64,000 bases of DNA from JAJDTT01 sp022827025. GTDB taxonomy: Bacteria > Acidobacteriota > UBA6911 > RPQK01 > JAJDTT01. Shown one piece after another: positions 53,685-62,446 of the stretch. A program made the translations under genes and the position numbers. The DNA is taken from assembly GCA_965203535.1 (NCBI GenBank), contig OZ241897.1, positions 2,976,001-3,040,000 on the forward strand. Reading direction: 5' to 3'. Under the pieces are notes generated by a model. The model saw only the letters and a list, made by a program, of their open reading frames with translations, was not told the DNA's origin and searched no databases. Position 1 is the stretch's first letter. Each line of letters begins with the position of its first letter.

Positions 53685-54335
53685 TCAGGCGGGAGTCTTT
53701 CGCTTGTTCCAGTCGGCCAGGAACTTCTCCAGACCGATGTCGGTCAGGGGATGCTTCATGAGTTGCTCCAGCACCTTGGCCGGCAGGGTGGCGATTTCGG
53801 CGCCCATCTTGGCCGCCTGCACCACGTGGACGGGGTTTCGAACCGAGGCCACTAGGACCTCCGTGTCGAAGTCGTAGTTCTCGTACATGAGCAGGATTTC
53901 GGAGATGAGTCCCATTCCTTCCTGGGAGATGTCATCGAGCCTGCCGATGAACGGGCTCACGATGGCCGCTCCGTTCTTGGCCGCCAGCAGCGCCTGTCCC
54001 GGACTGAAGATCAAGGTGACGTTGACGGAAATGCCTTCCTGGGCCACCACGTGGAGCGCCTTGAGACCTTCGCGGATCATGGGAAGTTTCACGTAGACGT
54101 TCTTGTGGAGGCCGGCGAGGTAGCGCGCCTCGTGGATCATGTCTGTCGCGCCGGTGGAGACGACTTCCAGGTTGACCGGTCCGTCCACCAATTCACAGAT
54201 CTCCAGGGCCAACTCCTCCAGACCCCGTCCTTCCTTGGCGATCAGGCTGGGATTGGTGGTGACCCCGTCGACCAGGCCCAGTTCAACTCCCCTGCGGATC
54301 TCTTCTATGTTGGCGGTGTCGAGGAAAAACTTCAT
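53685..54335 (-). CDS. Transaldolase, fructose-6-phosphate aldolase (FSA) type
   Basis: This 216-residue TIM barrel is a short transaldolase of the TalC/MipB group: KFFLDTANIEEIRRGVELGL, VDGVTTNPSLIAKEG (~23), NVYVKLPMIREGLKALHVVA (catalytic Lys in VKLP, ~83), VNVTLIFSPGQALLAAKNGA, SPFIGRLDDISQEGMGLISE and LVASVRNPVHVVQAAKMGAE. It fits sedoheptulose/fructose metabolism. It precedes the carboxylase genes with 18 bases between them. Confidence 0.93.
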   Translation of the reverse strand: MKFFLDTANIEEIRRGVELGLVDGVTTNPSLIAKEGRGLEELALEICELVDGPVNLEVVSTGATDMIHEARYLAGLHKNVYVKLPMIREGLKALHVVAQEGISVNVTLIFSPGQALLAAKNGAAIVSPFIGRLDDISQEGMGLISEILLMYENYDFDTEVLVASVRNPVHVVQAAKMGAEIATLPAKVLEQLMKHPLTDIGLEKFLADWNKRKTPA

Positions 54336-54350
54336 GAGACCTCCTTCCCC

Positions 54351-55349
54351 TCAGTTTCGGATGGTAATGCTGGCCTCCGGAGAGGGCGGGCTTTCGTTGT
54401 CTGACTTGTCCACGGCGGAGACCCGGTACCGATAGGTCTCGCCTTCCCTGACCGTGGTGTCCGTGAACATTCGATCTTGCAACAGAGGCGAAATCTTGCG
54501 GACCGTTCCGCCTGTCCTATCCCTGTACACGAAGTAGCCTGCCAGGTCCGCCTCGCGGTTCGGGTCCCAGTAGACTCGAACCTCGCCATCCCAGTCGACC
54601 GCCGTGACATTCCGGGGAGCCCCCGGAGCGAACGAGTCTTCGGGGACGATGGTCAAAGTATCACTGGCCCGGCTCAGAATCAAAGGATCGGCATCGCGGC
54701 TGACGGCCTGGACGCGGTAGCGCTTGGGATGACCGAAGCGGAATTCCGGGTCCCGAAACACCTCGGTCGAAACGCGATGCCGGGAATTGACCAGGTATCC
54801 GACGACGGTGGCCGGACCGCTCCCGTCGTGGTTGGACCGGGGCCGGTCCCACTCCAGGCGCAGGTGGTTCGAGTTGGCTTCACAGCGGAGATTCCGGGGC
54901 GCTGACGCCGCTTTGACAGGGGACGCCCGCACCAGATTGGACGGGGGAGAAATGAGGCCGTCCAGGTCCGCGAATCGAAGGAAATATCCGCACGGGACTC
55001 CGTCCCGGGGCAGTTCCAGCTCCACCCGGTACCCGGCGCTGTCATCCCGTGTCCGAAGCTGACGCCTGTAAAGGGTCAGGACCGGCTCCAAGGAGGTGTC
55101 CTCGCCGGAACACGCGCGATGGATTTGGATTTGGTCCGTCTCAGGGGACGGCAGCGGAAAGTGCAGTTGAACCCGATCGTCCACCTGGATCAGCTCCAGG
55201 TTTCGAATCGTGGGAGGCGGTTGGGAGAGCGGTGGGAGCGGGTCTCCCACCTTGGCGCAACCCGGACCCGCCATCGGACCGGTGAGCAAGATCAGGACGG
55301 CGAAGCGGGCCCAGGTCCGACCGGACGAAAGCTCCTTTCCTACCCGCAT
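54351..55349 (-). CDS. Lipoprotein-like protein with fibronectin type III domains
   Basis: From ATG 55349 (AGGATGAGG upstream) this encodes 332 residues. The signal segment ends FAVLILLTGPMAGPGCAKVG, with a cysteine in lipobox position, although the preceding residues (GPG) are unusual. Three Fn3-like repeats follow: PPTIRNLELIQVDDRVQLHF, APRNLRCEANSNHLRLEWDR and APRNVTAVDWDGEVRVYWDP, ending YRYRVSAVDKSDNESPPS. It is probably an envelope protein cotranscribed with the downstream transaldolase gene (15 bases after its stop). Ligand unknown. Confidence 0.75.
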   Translation of the reverse strand: MRVGKELSSGRTWARFAVLILLTGPMAGPGCAKVGDPLPPLSQPPPTIRNLELIQVDDRVQLHFPLPSPETDQIQIHRACSGEDTSLEPVLTLYRRQLRTRDDSAGYRVELELPRDGVPCGYFLRFADLDGLISPPSNLVRASPVKAASAPRNLRCEANSNHLRLEWDRPRSNHDGSGPATVVGYLVNSRHRVSTEVFRDPEFRFGHPKRYRVQAVSRDADPLILSRASDTLTIVPEDSFAPGAPRNVTAVDWDGEVRVYWDPNREADLAGYFVYRDRTGGTVRKISPLLQDRMFTDTTVREGETYRYRVSAVDKSDNESPPSPEASITIRN

Positions 55350-55711
55350 GGCGGGCCTCATCCTACATGATCTCCCGCGCCGTGAGAGGGGGTCGGCGCG
55401 AGGCCCGGGAAAAATTCCTAAAACCTTTTCCGGTGCAACCGCATCAAACTTTGCAGGGAGCGGGACCAGGGGCAATCTCCCCTCCTTGCAAGTCCCGACA
55501 GGACACGCCAACCCTGGTTCCGCTCCCGAATCGGGAAAGTGGTTGACTCCCTATGTTTGGCGTCCTGCACAGGCATCAATTCGGCAGCCGAAGCGGCTCC
55601 TGAAAGCCGACAATCTCTTCTTGTTTCCCTTGTTCCCCAGGTTCGGAACAACCAGTGCGTGCGCTGTTGAGAGAAGGGGGCCGGGGGCCCTTCCGCTGGA
55701 AAGAGTTCTTG

Positions 55712-55820
55712 TCAATCAATAAACATCTGCCGGCCCTCGATGACGTTGCCCATCAAGTCCAGTGCCAGCCCGCGGGGCTCGAGCAATCCCGAGGTGACCA
55801 GATCTTCCACCTGCGAGAGA
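55712..55820 (-). pseudogene. Relic of a YWTD/NHL-type beta-propeller gene
   Basis: Just beyond the stop of the Cache gene a 35-codon stretch reads DLSQVEDLVTSGLLEPRGLA then LDLMGNVIEGRQMFID. It resembles one blade of YWTD-type propellers but has no start and no further blades. The remaining DNA to 55349 (about 360 bases) contains no gene I can support. Confidence 0.45.
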
Positions 55821-57553
55821 TCATTGCGGAACCGGAACCACCGGCAGCGTCGTGAAAATGCCGTTCGCGGTGTCCAGTTCCAGGGCAACGGCCGTGAACT
55901 TCTGCACCCCCGACGGAGCTGTGCACCGCACCGATCCCGTGAAGTCCGACGTGTCGGACCCGGAGAACATCTGGTCGATGAACCTGGCATCCTGTCCGTT
56001 GGCCGGCAGAGTGACCGTCGTATCGTCAAGCTCTTCGCCACCCTTCATCAAATGACAGGTCAAGGCCAGCTCGGACTCGCTCAGGTTGCGGAGCGCCACC
56101 CCGGTGTTGATCCCGTCGTCCACGCGCCGCGCCGGAAAAATGGCATCCCGGACCGGCTGACTGGCTCCCACGCCAGCGACGCCGACACCTGCCAGGTCAA
56201 AGCGAAGCACTCCGCCGATGGGACTGGCGGGACCGTCGGAAACCACCTTGACCGATCCCGTCGCCAGTTCTCCTCGACCGTGCGTCGAGATTGTGAGCTC
56301 ACCCAGGGACGGGATTTCATCCGGAACCGTCAGAGCTCCGTAGCTCGTGACCTCCAAACCCTGCTCCACTCCATGACGCCCACGACCGAATCCGGCTCAA
56401 TGAGATGGCCTTGCTTGTCGTAGAAGTAGATGGCGGGACGGACTGCGCTTGAGGCCGGGTTCACCACCACGATATCGGACGTGATTCCTCCCCCGTTGGC
56501 GAAATGCGCGAAGTCCAGCGCCACCTGGTGTTCCGTATAGAAGGCCGAGGCGATGATCAGGTTCTGGTCCGGGAAGAGGTTCGGGAGGGGCGAAGTGAAG
56601 GATTCGACGTAAGCCACTTTGGGAGAGGTATTGTCCTCGTCCCCCTCCACCGATGGATCATCGAAATGATACTCGACATAGCCCCCGCCCGACGCGGCCA
56701 CCTCAATGATTTCCTGAACGAACAGAGCTCCCGTGACGGCGTCTTCCAGATTGCTCAGATTCTGGCCTACCAAGTCCGCATTGGCCCCATGCCAGCGGAT
56801 GACGCCCTCGTCATTCAGGATGAAGATATAGACCGATTCGAACTTCCATTGGCTTCCCCGAAATTCGTTGATCCGAATATTCTCGGTCAGACTCTCCGCG
56901 TGTGCCTTTGCCGACTTGACGAAGGCCTTGAGCGTCTCCCGGTCCCGGACGTCCATGGCCGTAACCTCCGGGGACTCCGGTTCTTCTTCGGTGCTCGTCA
57001 CGTTGTGGTGATAGCCGCCGACGATAACGAATTCCCTGGGATACTGCGGGTGTGCGGTGAGGATGGCGTAGCAGACCCTGGCCCCGCCGTCCGCGTCGTC
57101 CTCGTCCGTGGACGGGTCGTCCCACGCGTACTCGACGAAGCCCCCCTCTTCGCGGTCGGCCACGGCGAGAATCTCCTTGACGACTTCCTTGCCGTTGTCG
57201 TCGACGTCGTCAATGACGTTGGTGAAGTTCTTGCTCGGATCCTCTCCATGCGCAAACACGGTGCCATCCGTGGTCAGGACAACCAGGTACATGGACTTGT
57301 AGTTCCAATCCCCTCCTTCCACCTGGATGGCCGCCGGGAGGGCCTGCAACTCACCTAAGGAGACGCCCGTGAAGTGAGCTTCCGCGGAGAGGACGAAGGC
57401 TTTCAGCGTCTCCTGGATCATCTCGGGTTCCGATTCCGCCACGTCTTTGGCTGTGGTCCGCTCGTCGTCGGCGAGAACAAAGGGCATTGCGGTGAAAACA
57501 CCGGACAATGTCAGCACCGTCGCGCACCGGGTCATCGTTCTTGAAAACTGCAT
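55821..57553 (-). pseudogene. Double Cache-domain secreted protein, broken by a 5-base duplication
   Basis: From ATG 57553 (AAGGGAG nine bases upstream) a signal peptide precedes two Cache-like domains (NYKSMYLVVLTTDGTVFAHG; FESVYIFILNDEGVIRWHG) with acidic loops. The frame continues into IYFYDKQGHLIEPDSVVGVM and then, at 56364-56373, TGGAG occurs twice in a row. Removing one copy restores VMEQGLEVTSYGALTVPDEI and a 182-residue domain ending TLPVVPVPQ at 55821. As it stands the first part ends at 56330. The C-domain is a beta-rich family (GGVLRFDLAGVGVAGVGASQ) of unknown function. Sensing of a small ligand is likely. Confidence 0.75.
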
Positions 57554-57659
57554 GGTGATCACTCCCTTTCGAATGGAGCCTTGGTCCCATGGGGGGGCCG
57601 AACTCAAGATGGCCATGATAATGAAAATGAAATCCATTTTCAATATACTGATGATCCAC

Positions 57660-58469
57660 ATGCGATACCAAGCAACCGACCCATCTAAACCCGGAGTTGG
57701 CCTCCAATACAGCCGTATGCCCGGTCATTGGTTGCTTGCCCAGATGGGGAAGCGGGTCCTGAGGCCCGGGGGTCTGGAATTGACACAGCAGATGCTGGAA
57801 GCACTGGACATCGGCAAGAACGACGACGTGGTCGAGTTCGCCCCCGGATTGGGCGTGACGGCGCGCGCCACTCTTGAACGCAGGCCTCGTTCCTACGTCG
57901 GTATCGAACGCAACGAGGATGCCGCGAGGAACGTACGCTGGTATCTCAACGGCAAGAGTCGGCAGTGTCTCGTCGGACGGGCCGAAAAGACCGGTCTTCC
58001 GGACGCCTCCTCAAGCGTCGTCTACGGCGAGGCCATGCTCACGATGCAACCCACCGAGCAGAAAGCCGCAATTGTTGCGGAAGCCGCCCGGGTGCTCCGC
58101 GCTGGCGGCCGCTACGGCATTCACGAGTTGTCGCTGACGCCGAACGACCTGCCCAGCACCATCAAATTGGAGATCCAGATGGCCGTCTCCAACGCCATTC
58201 GCGTGGGAGCGCGGCCCCTCACAGGACGCGATTGGCGTGCGCTGGTCGCCGCCCAGGGGTTCACCGTCGAGAAACAGATCAGTGCCCCGATGCATCTTCT
58301 CGAACCCTGGCGACTCGTTCGCGACGAGGGTCTGCCGCAGGCGTTTCGCATCCTATGGAACGTGGTGAGAACGCCGGCCGCGCGCCAACGCATCCGCGCG
58401 ATGCACGCGACGTTCCGACGTTATGCCGAACATCTAGCCGCTACCGCGATCGTTGCCGTAAAGGGCTGA
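57660..58469 (+). CDS. Class I SAM-dependent methyltransferase
   Basis: About 269 residues from ATG 57660, or ~250 from ATG 57717 (MPGHWLLAQMGKRVLRPGG). The SAM site is DDVVEFAPGLGVTARATLER (motif I, ~60) with YVGIERNEDAARNVR (motif II). VVYGEAMLTMQPTEQKAAIV follows, then EAARVLRAGGRYGIHELSLT (motif V/VI). It is divergent from the Cache gene with 106 bases between starts. The substrate is unknown; small-molecule or lipid methylation is common for this group. Confidence 0.82.
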   Translation: MRYQATDPSKPGVGLQYSRMPGHWLLAQMGKRVLRPGGLELTQQMLEALDIGKNDDVVEFAPGLGVTARATLERRPRSYVGIERNEDAARNVRWYLNGKSRQCLVGRAEKTGLPDASSSVVYGEAMLTMQPTEQKAAIVAEAARVLRAGGRYGIHELSLTPNDLPSTIKLEIQMAVSNAIRVGARPLTGRDWRALVAAQGFTVEKQISAPMHLLEPWRLVRDEGLPQAFRILWNVVRTPAARQRIRAMHATFRRYAEHLAATAIVAVKG

Positions 58470-58616
58470 GCGGTTTGTGGCAAACTCCGAATCCTTGAGC
58501 CGGACATCGAAGAGCACACCGTTTCGGCCATCCCGGAGTCGCCGTTTCTCATTCTCACTGTTGACACTTGGGAATTCGACGCCTGGCAGCCGGCACTTCG
58601 GTTTGCCGGCGATCGC

Positions 58617-58835
58617 CTATTTACAGTCCTGTAGAACCGCCGAGCGGATGAACCGGTACGCGTCCAGGCAGGTGGGACACTCGAAGAGATGGTCGATGGT
58701 CTGGATGATTTCCAGGTTGGAGAGCTGATGCGTCGCAAGGCAGTGCATCTTGCGGGCGGAGACGTGGCCCCGACGTTCGTACCGGACGGGAAACGTCACG
58801 GTAAAGGCGATCTTGCATACAATCGGCTTGGCCAT
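58617..58835 (-). CDS. Small zinc-finger-like protein
   Basis: A 72-residue frame ending DCK. HQLSNLEIIQTIDHLFECPT then CLDAYRFIRSAVLQ gives H-x3-C-x2-C, the same ligand spacing as the zf-HC2-like protein at 10114. The N-terminal part is basic (RYERRGHVSARKMHC). No strong ribosome site precedes ATG 58835, so the true start is uncertain. Bases 58470-58616 contain nothing I can name. Confidence 0.5.
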   Translation of the reverse strand: MAKPIVCKIAFTVTFPVRYERRGHVSARKMHCLATHQLSNLEIIQTIDHLFECPTCLDAYRFIRSAVLQDCK

Positions 58836-58887
58836 CGAACCGCTGAAAGAATAGCAGATAGGCGCAACCAGGGGAACGGATCAAACG

Positions 58888-59053
58888 TTAGCAGCCCGTG
58901 GCAAAAGTCGTCACGGCATTCGACCGCCCCTGCATCCCGGCGGACTGCGTTGCTATGGGCCCACATACTCCCGGTATGCACCCGAATCGCGCCTTGTCCG
59001 GCGGGCGCAGGAACGGTCTCGATGCTCGCGAGACTTTCACCACGGGCTGTTAG
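58888..59053. mobile_element. 166-base palindromic element with ~20-base inverted ends
   Basis: The left end TTAGCAGCCCGTGGCAAAAG pairs with the right end (inverse CTAACAGCCCGTGGTGAAAG). Inner segments (GCGGACTGCG and GTCCGGCGGGC stretches) also pair imperfectly, so most of the element can fold. No coding. It resembles a MITE; the right edge GTTAGGT also fits an integron attC core but the left edge does not. The remaining bases to ligA (59054-59230) hold only the ligA start region. Confidence 0.55.
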
Positions 59054-59230
59054 GTGGAGGCGTTTCACCGTCCTTCGCTACCCTGCGCCGCTCCGCCGAA
59101 ACGGCCGGCACGCGGCTGACGTAAAGCTGGTGCCGGCGGAAAACTGAACCGGCAGGTCGGCAAGCTCTCTATTGCCGTGGCGACGGCTGGCGCAGGCTGC
59201 TATATTTCGCGGGTCCAGGAGTCCAATCCC

Positions 59231-61234
59231 GTGAACCCCGCCGAGCGCGTCGCCCAGTTGCGCCGAGAGATCGAGGATCACAACTACCGTTACCATGTGC
59301 TGGCCGCCCCCAGCATCTCCGACCCGGAATTCGACCTCCTGTACCGGGAACTGGTGGAGCTGGAAGAGCGGCACCCCGACCTGATCTCAGCCGATTCTCC
59401 CACCCGGAGAGTCGGCGCCGAACCGCAGGAACGATTCCGGAAGGTCGCCCATCGGGTGCCCATGTTGAGCCTCGCCAACGCCTTCGACGAGACCGAGTTG
59501 CAAGCCTTCTACCGCCGGATCGCGACTCAACTGGAGGTCGAGGAGGTCCGGCTGGTGACCGAGCTCAAGATCGACGGGGTGGCCGTCTCCCTGACCTACG
59601 AAGACGGCCGTCTTCGTCACGGAGCCACCCGCGGGAACGGTCTGGAAGGAGAGGACGTGACGGCCAACCTCCGGACCATCCGGTCTCTTCCTCTTCGATT
59701 CCGGGAAGAACCCCATCCGGCCATTGCCGAGATCCGGGGAGAGATCTATTTTCCGCTGTCGGGGTTTGAGCGGGTCAACCGGCAGCGATCGGAGGAAGGG
59801 GAGGCGCCCTTCGCCAACCCTCGAAACGCGGCTGCGGGAGCCCTGCGCCAGCTCGACCCGGCCGTGACCGCGACCCGGCCCCTGGCGTTTTTCGCCTACT
59901 CCCTGGGCCATGCGGAAGGTCTGGAGTTCACATCCCAGGGAGAAGTCCTCGAACAGTTGGTTCGGTGGGGGTTTCCCGTCAATCTTAATCACGAATCCCA
60001 TGCCGGTCTTTCGTCGGTGGTCGAATACTGCCAGTCGTGGGAAGAGCGGCGCGACAGCATCGACTACGAGGTGGACGGCGTCGTGGTCAAGGTCGACCGG
60101 CTCGACCTCCAGGACCGGTTGGGCGCCGTGAGCCGCGAGCCCAGATGGGCCATCGCCTACAAGTTCGCCTCCCAGGTCGCGGAGACGCGCCTGCGTGAGA
60201 TCCGGATCAACGTGGGCCGGACCGGAGCGCTCAATCCCTATGCGATTCTGGAGCCGGTGGAGTTGGGCGGAGTCACCATTCGGACCGCCACGCTTCACAA
60301 CCAGGAGGACATCCGGAAGAAGGACATCCGCCCCGGAGACCGGGTTGTGATCAAGCGGGCGGGAGACGTCATTCCCCAGGTGGTGGGGCCGGTGGACAAG
60401 GAGGAGGAGGGCCGGGGAGAGCCCTATGCCTATCCCGGCAAGTGCCCGAAGTGCGAGACTCCCATCGTCCAGGACCCCGACGAGGCCCTGGCCTACTGCC
60501 GCAACGGAAACTGCCCCGCCCGGCGGTTCGAGTCGCTCAAGCACTTCGTCAGCCGGATGGCGCTGGATATCCGGGGCCTGGGTCCGAAGACGCTCCGCAA
60601 GCTGCTGGAACTGGAGCTGGTGGCCGGTCCGGCCGATCTCTACTCTCTGACGGCCGAGCAACTGAGCGGTCTTGAGGGGTTCAAGGAGAAGTCCGTCGAA
60701 AACCTGTTGGCCGGGATCGAAGGCAGCCGGCAGCAGCCTTTTCCCCGGGTTCTCTTCGGATTGGGGATCCGGCACGTGGGAGAAACCGCCGCCGCACTCC
60801 TCGCCGGCGAGTTTCGAGAGGTGGAGCGCTTGATGCAGGCGTCCCCGGAGCGGATCATGGAGATTCCCGGCGTCGGACCCGAGATCGCTCGCAGTGTGGC
60901 CGAATATTTCGAGGTCGAGGAGAATCGCGGGCAGGTGGAGAGGCTGGGGGCGGCCCGCCTGCAACTGAAGATGGCCGGCGGCGACAGGACCGCGACCATG
61001 GCCCTGGAAGGGAAGACGCTGGTGGTGACCGGGACCTTGCCGACCCACAGCCGGAGGGAGATCTCCGAATTGATCACGGCCAACGGGGGAAAAGTCACCA
61101 GCTCGGTGTCCAAGAGGACCGCCTACCTGGTCGCCGGAGCCAACGCGGGTTCGAAGCTCCGGCGCGCCCGTAAGTTGGAGGTGGAGGTCTTGACCGAGGA
61201 GGAATTCCTGAAGCTCCTGCGGGGTGAATTATGA
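59231..61234 (+). CDS. ligA: NAD-dependent DNA ligase
   Basis: This 667-residue enzyme seals nicks using NAD. Domain Ia is IEDHNYRYHVLAAPSISDPE. The adenylation centre has Lys in VTELKIDGVAVSLTYEDGRL (~110) with RNGLEGEDVTANLRTI-like and EVDGVVVKVDRLDLQDRLGA. Then come the zinc finger (CPKCETPIVQ, CRNGNCPARRFESLKHF), HhH repeats (LDIRGLGPKTLRKLLELELV; IPGVGPEIARSVAEYFE) and a BRCT domain (GKTLVVTGTLPTHSRREISE). Start GTG 59231 is chosen because AGGAG lies nine bases upstream; the frame is open ~54 bases further. Confidence 0.96.
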   Translation: MNPAERVAQLRREIEDHNYRYHVLAAPSISDPEFDLLYRELVELEERHPDLISADSPTRRVGAEPQERFRKVAHRVPMLSLANAFDETELQAFYRRIATQLEVEEVRLVTELKIDGVAVSLTYEDGRLRHGATRGNGLEGEDVTANLRTIRSLPLRFREEPHPAIAEIRGEIYFPLSGFERVNRQRSEEGEAPFANPRNAAAGALRQLDPAVTATRPLAFFAYSLGHAEGLEFTSQGEVLEQLVRWGFPVNLNHESHAGLSSVVEYCQSWEERRDSIDYEVDGVVVKVDRLDLQDRLGAVSREPRWAIAYKFASQVAETRLREIRINVGRTGALNPYAILEPVELGGVTIRTATLHNQEDIRKKDIRPGDRVVIKRAGDVIPQVVGPVDKEEEGRGEPYAYPGKCPKCETPIVQDPDEALAYCRNGNCPARRFESLKHFVSRMALDIRGLGPKTLRKLLELELVAGPADLYSLTAEQLSGLEGFKEKSVENLLAGIEGSRQQPFPRVLFGLGIRHVGETAAALLAGEFREVERLMQASPERIMEIPGVGPEIARSVAEYFEVEENRGQVERLGAARLQLKMAGGDRTATMALEGKTLVVTGTLPTHSRREISELITANGGKVTSSVSKRTAYLVAGANAGSKLRRARKLEVEVLTEEEFLKLLRGEL

Positions 61235-61317
61235 GGGCGGAATTCAGCGCCGGTCCGATCTTCGGGCGGCTGCCGGCAGGAGCGCCGGCCCGGATTTGAT
61301 ATCGGATAGGATCTGCC

Positions 61318-61545
61318 GTGACATCTGACCGCAAATCCAAACGGCATTCTCCGGAAGTCTGTCCGAGTTGCCGGTACACCCTGCCCCGGCGCACCACGTA
61401 CTGTCCCTATTGCGGGATTCAGCTCACCCACCCACCCTGGAAGAAGGTGGGCGCCTGGATTCTGCTGGTGTTGATCGTCTATGGGCTGGTCCAGTGCCAT
61501 CTTCGTTTGCTGGACGGCCCCAACGGTTTGAATTCGCTGCCTTGA
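61318..61545 (+). CDS. Zinc-ribbon membrane-anchored small protein
   Basis: A 75-residue protein from GTG 61318: a zinc ribbon (CPSCRYTLPRRTTYCPYCG, CxxC-x11-CxxC), then one membrane helix (VGAWILLVLIVYGLVQCHLR) and a short tail. It precedes the PP2C gene by 11 bases. It may serve as a membrane platform for the phosphatase, but there is no direct evidence. Confidence 0.65.
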   Translation: MTSDRKSKRHSPEVCPSCRYTLPRRTTYCPYCGIQLTHPPWKKVGAWILLVLIVYGLVQCHLRLLDGPNGLNSLP

Positions 61546-61556
61546 GAATTCCCGAG

Positions 61557-62300
61557 ATGAAGACTCCCGGCTACCGGCACCATTGCGCGACCCACGTGGG
61601 CTGGGTGCGTCCCGTGAACGAAGACACGCTGATCGAGTGTCCGGAAAACCATCTGTTCGGCGTGTGCGACGGGATGGGAGGGCATGCCGCCGGAGAAGTG
61701 GCCAGTGATTTGGCGGCTACGGCTTTCCGGCGCGTGATGGCGGAAGGTGTCCTGCCCCCGGCATCGGCCTTGCGCGAGGCCATCCGCCATGCGGACGAGG
61801 CAGTTTACCGGGACCAGGTGGCCCACCCGGCGCGCAAGGGGATGGGAACGACTCTCAGCGCGCTCCTGCTCTCCGGACCGGCGCCGGAAGAGGCCTGGAT
61901 CGGACATGTGGGCGATAGTCGTGTCTATCGGTGCCGGAACCGGAGATTGGAACAGTTGACGACCGATCACTCGCCGGTATTCCGGCTCTACCGGAAGGGT
62001 CTTCTCTCCAAGGAGCAGGCTCGCCGGCACCCCCACAAGCACCTCGTGGAACAGGCGCTGGGGCTGAGCCCCCCGGTCGAGGCGGATGTTTTCGCGGTGG
62101 ACGTCCAGGCCGGAGATCTCTTTCTGCTCTGTACCGACGGTCTGAGCGATCAGCTCGGAGACGGTGAGATCGAAGACGTCTGCCGATCCGGGTCCGTGCG
62201 CGCCATGGCCCGTCACCTGGTGCAAGCCGCCAATTTCAAGGGCGGATTGGACAACGTCTCCGTGGTGCTGGTTCAGATTGGGTGGGAGTCTGCGCGGTAG
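61557..62300 (+). CDS. PP2C-family protein serine/threonine phosphatase
   Basis: From ATG 61557 this encodes 247 residues of the PrpC/Stp type: WVRPVNEDTLIECPENHLFG with D/N metal residues, VCDGMGGHAAGEVASDLAAT (D-G-M-G-G), GMGTTLSALLLSG, AWIGHVGDSRVYRCRNRRLE, LTTDHSPVFRLYRKGLLSKE and LFLLCTDGLSDQLGD, then GGLDNVSVVLVQIG (D-N). All metal-binding Asp residues are present. It should dephosphorylate targets of Ser/Thr kinases not in this window. The final residues ESAR and the stop come from the MITE-like element beginning at 62286. Confidence 0.93.
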   Translation: MKTPGYRHHCATHVGWVRPVNEDTLIECPENHLFGVCDGMGGHAAGEVASDLAATAFRRVMAEGVLPPASALREAIRHADEAVYRDQVAHPARKGMGTTLSALLLSGPAPEEAWIGHVGDSRVYRCRNRRLEQLTTDHSPVFRLYRKGLLSKEQARRHPHKHLVEQALGLSPPVEADVFAVDVQAGDLFLLCTDGLSDQLGDGEIEDVCRSGSVRAMARHLVQAANFKGGLDNVSVVLVQIGWESAR

Positions 62301-62443
62301 AAATGATCGTAGCGAGAAAGTGGAGAATCGAGGCCAGATTTTCACGATTTTGAGGTGCATAGTGGTTCTATTCGCCGAGAAATCGGGGAAATATGGACCG
62401 ATTCTACGCTTTCGCAGTAGATCAATTTCTGCCGCGCAGGCTC
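62286..62443. mobile_element. 158-base inverted-end element (MITE-like), copy 2
   Basis: Same length and same ends as the copy at 49856-50013 (GAGTCTGCGCGGTAGAAAT; ATTTCTGCCGCGCAGGCTC). The two differ at scattered bases (AGATTTTCACGATTTTGAGG versus GGATTTTCCCGATTTGGAGG). No target duplication is seen, and the IS630 element begins three bases after its right end. Confidence 0.8.
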
Positions 62444-62446
62444 CTA

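Noticed and set aside
58881..59056. Integron attC site
   Set aside because: GTTAGGT at the right fits, but the left core does not match RYYYAAC, and there is no integrase or cassette array.
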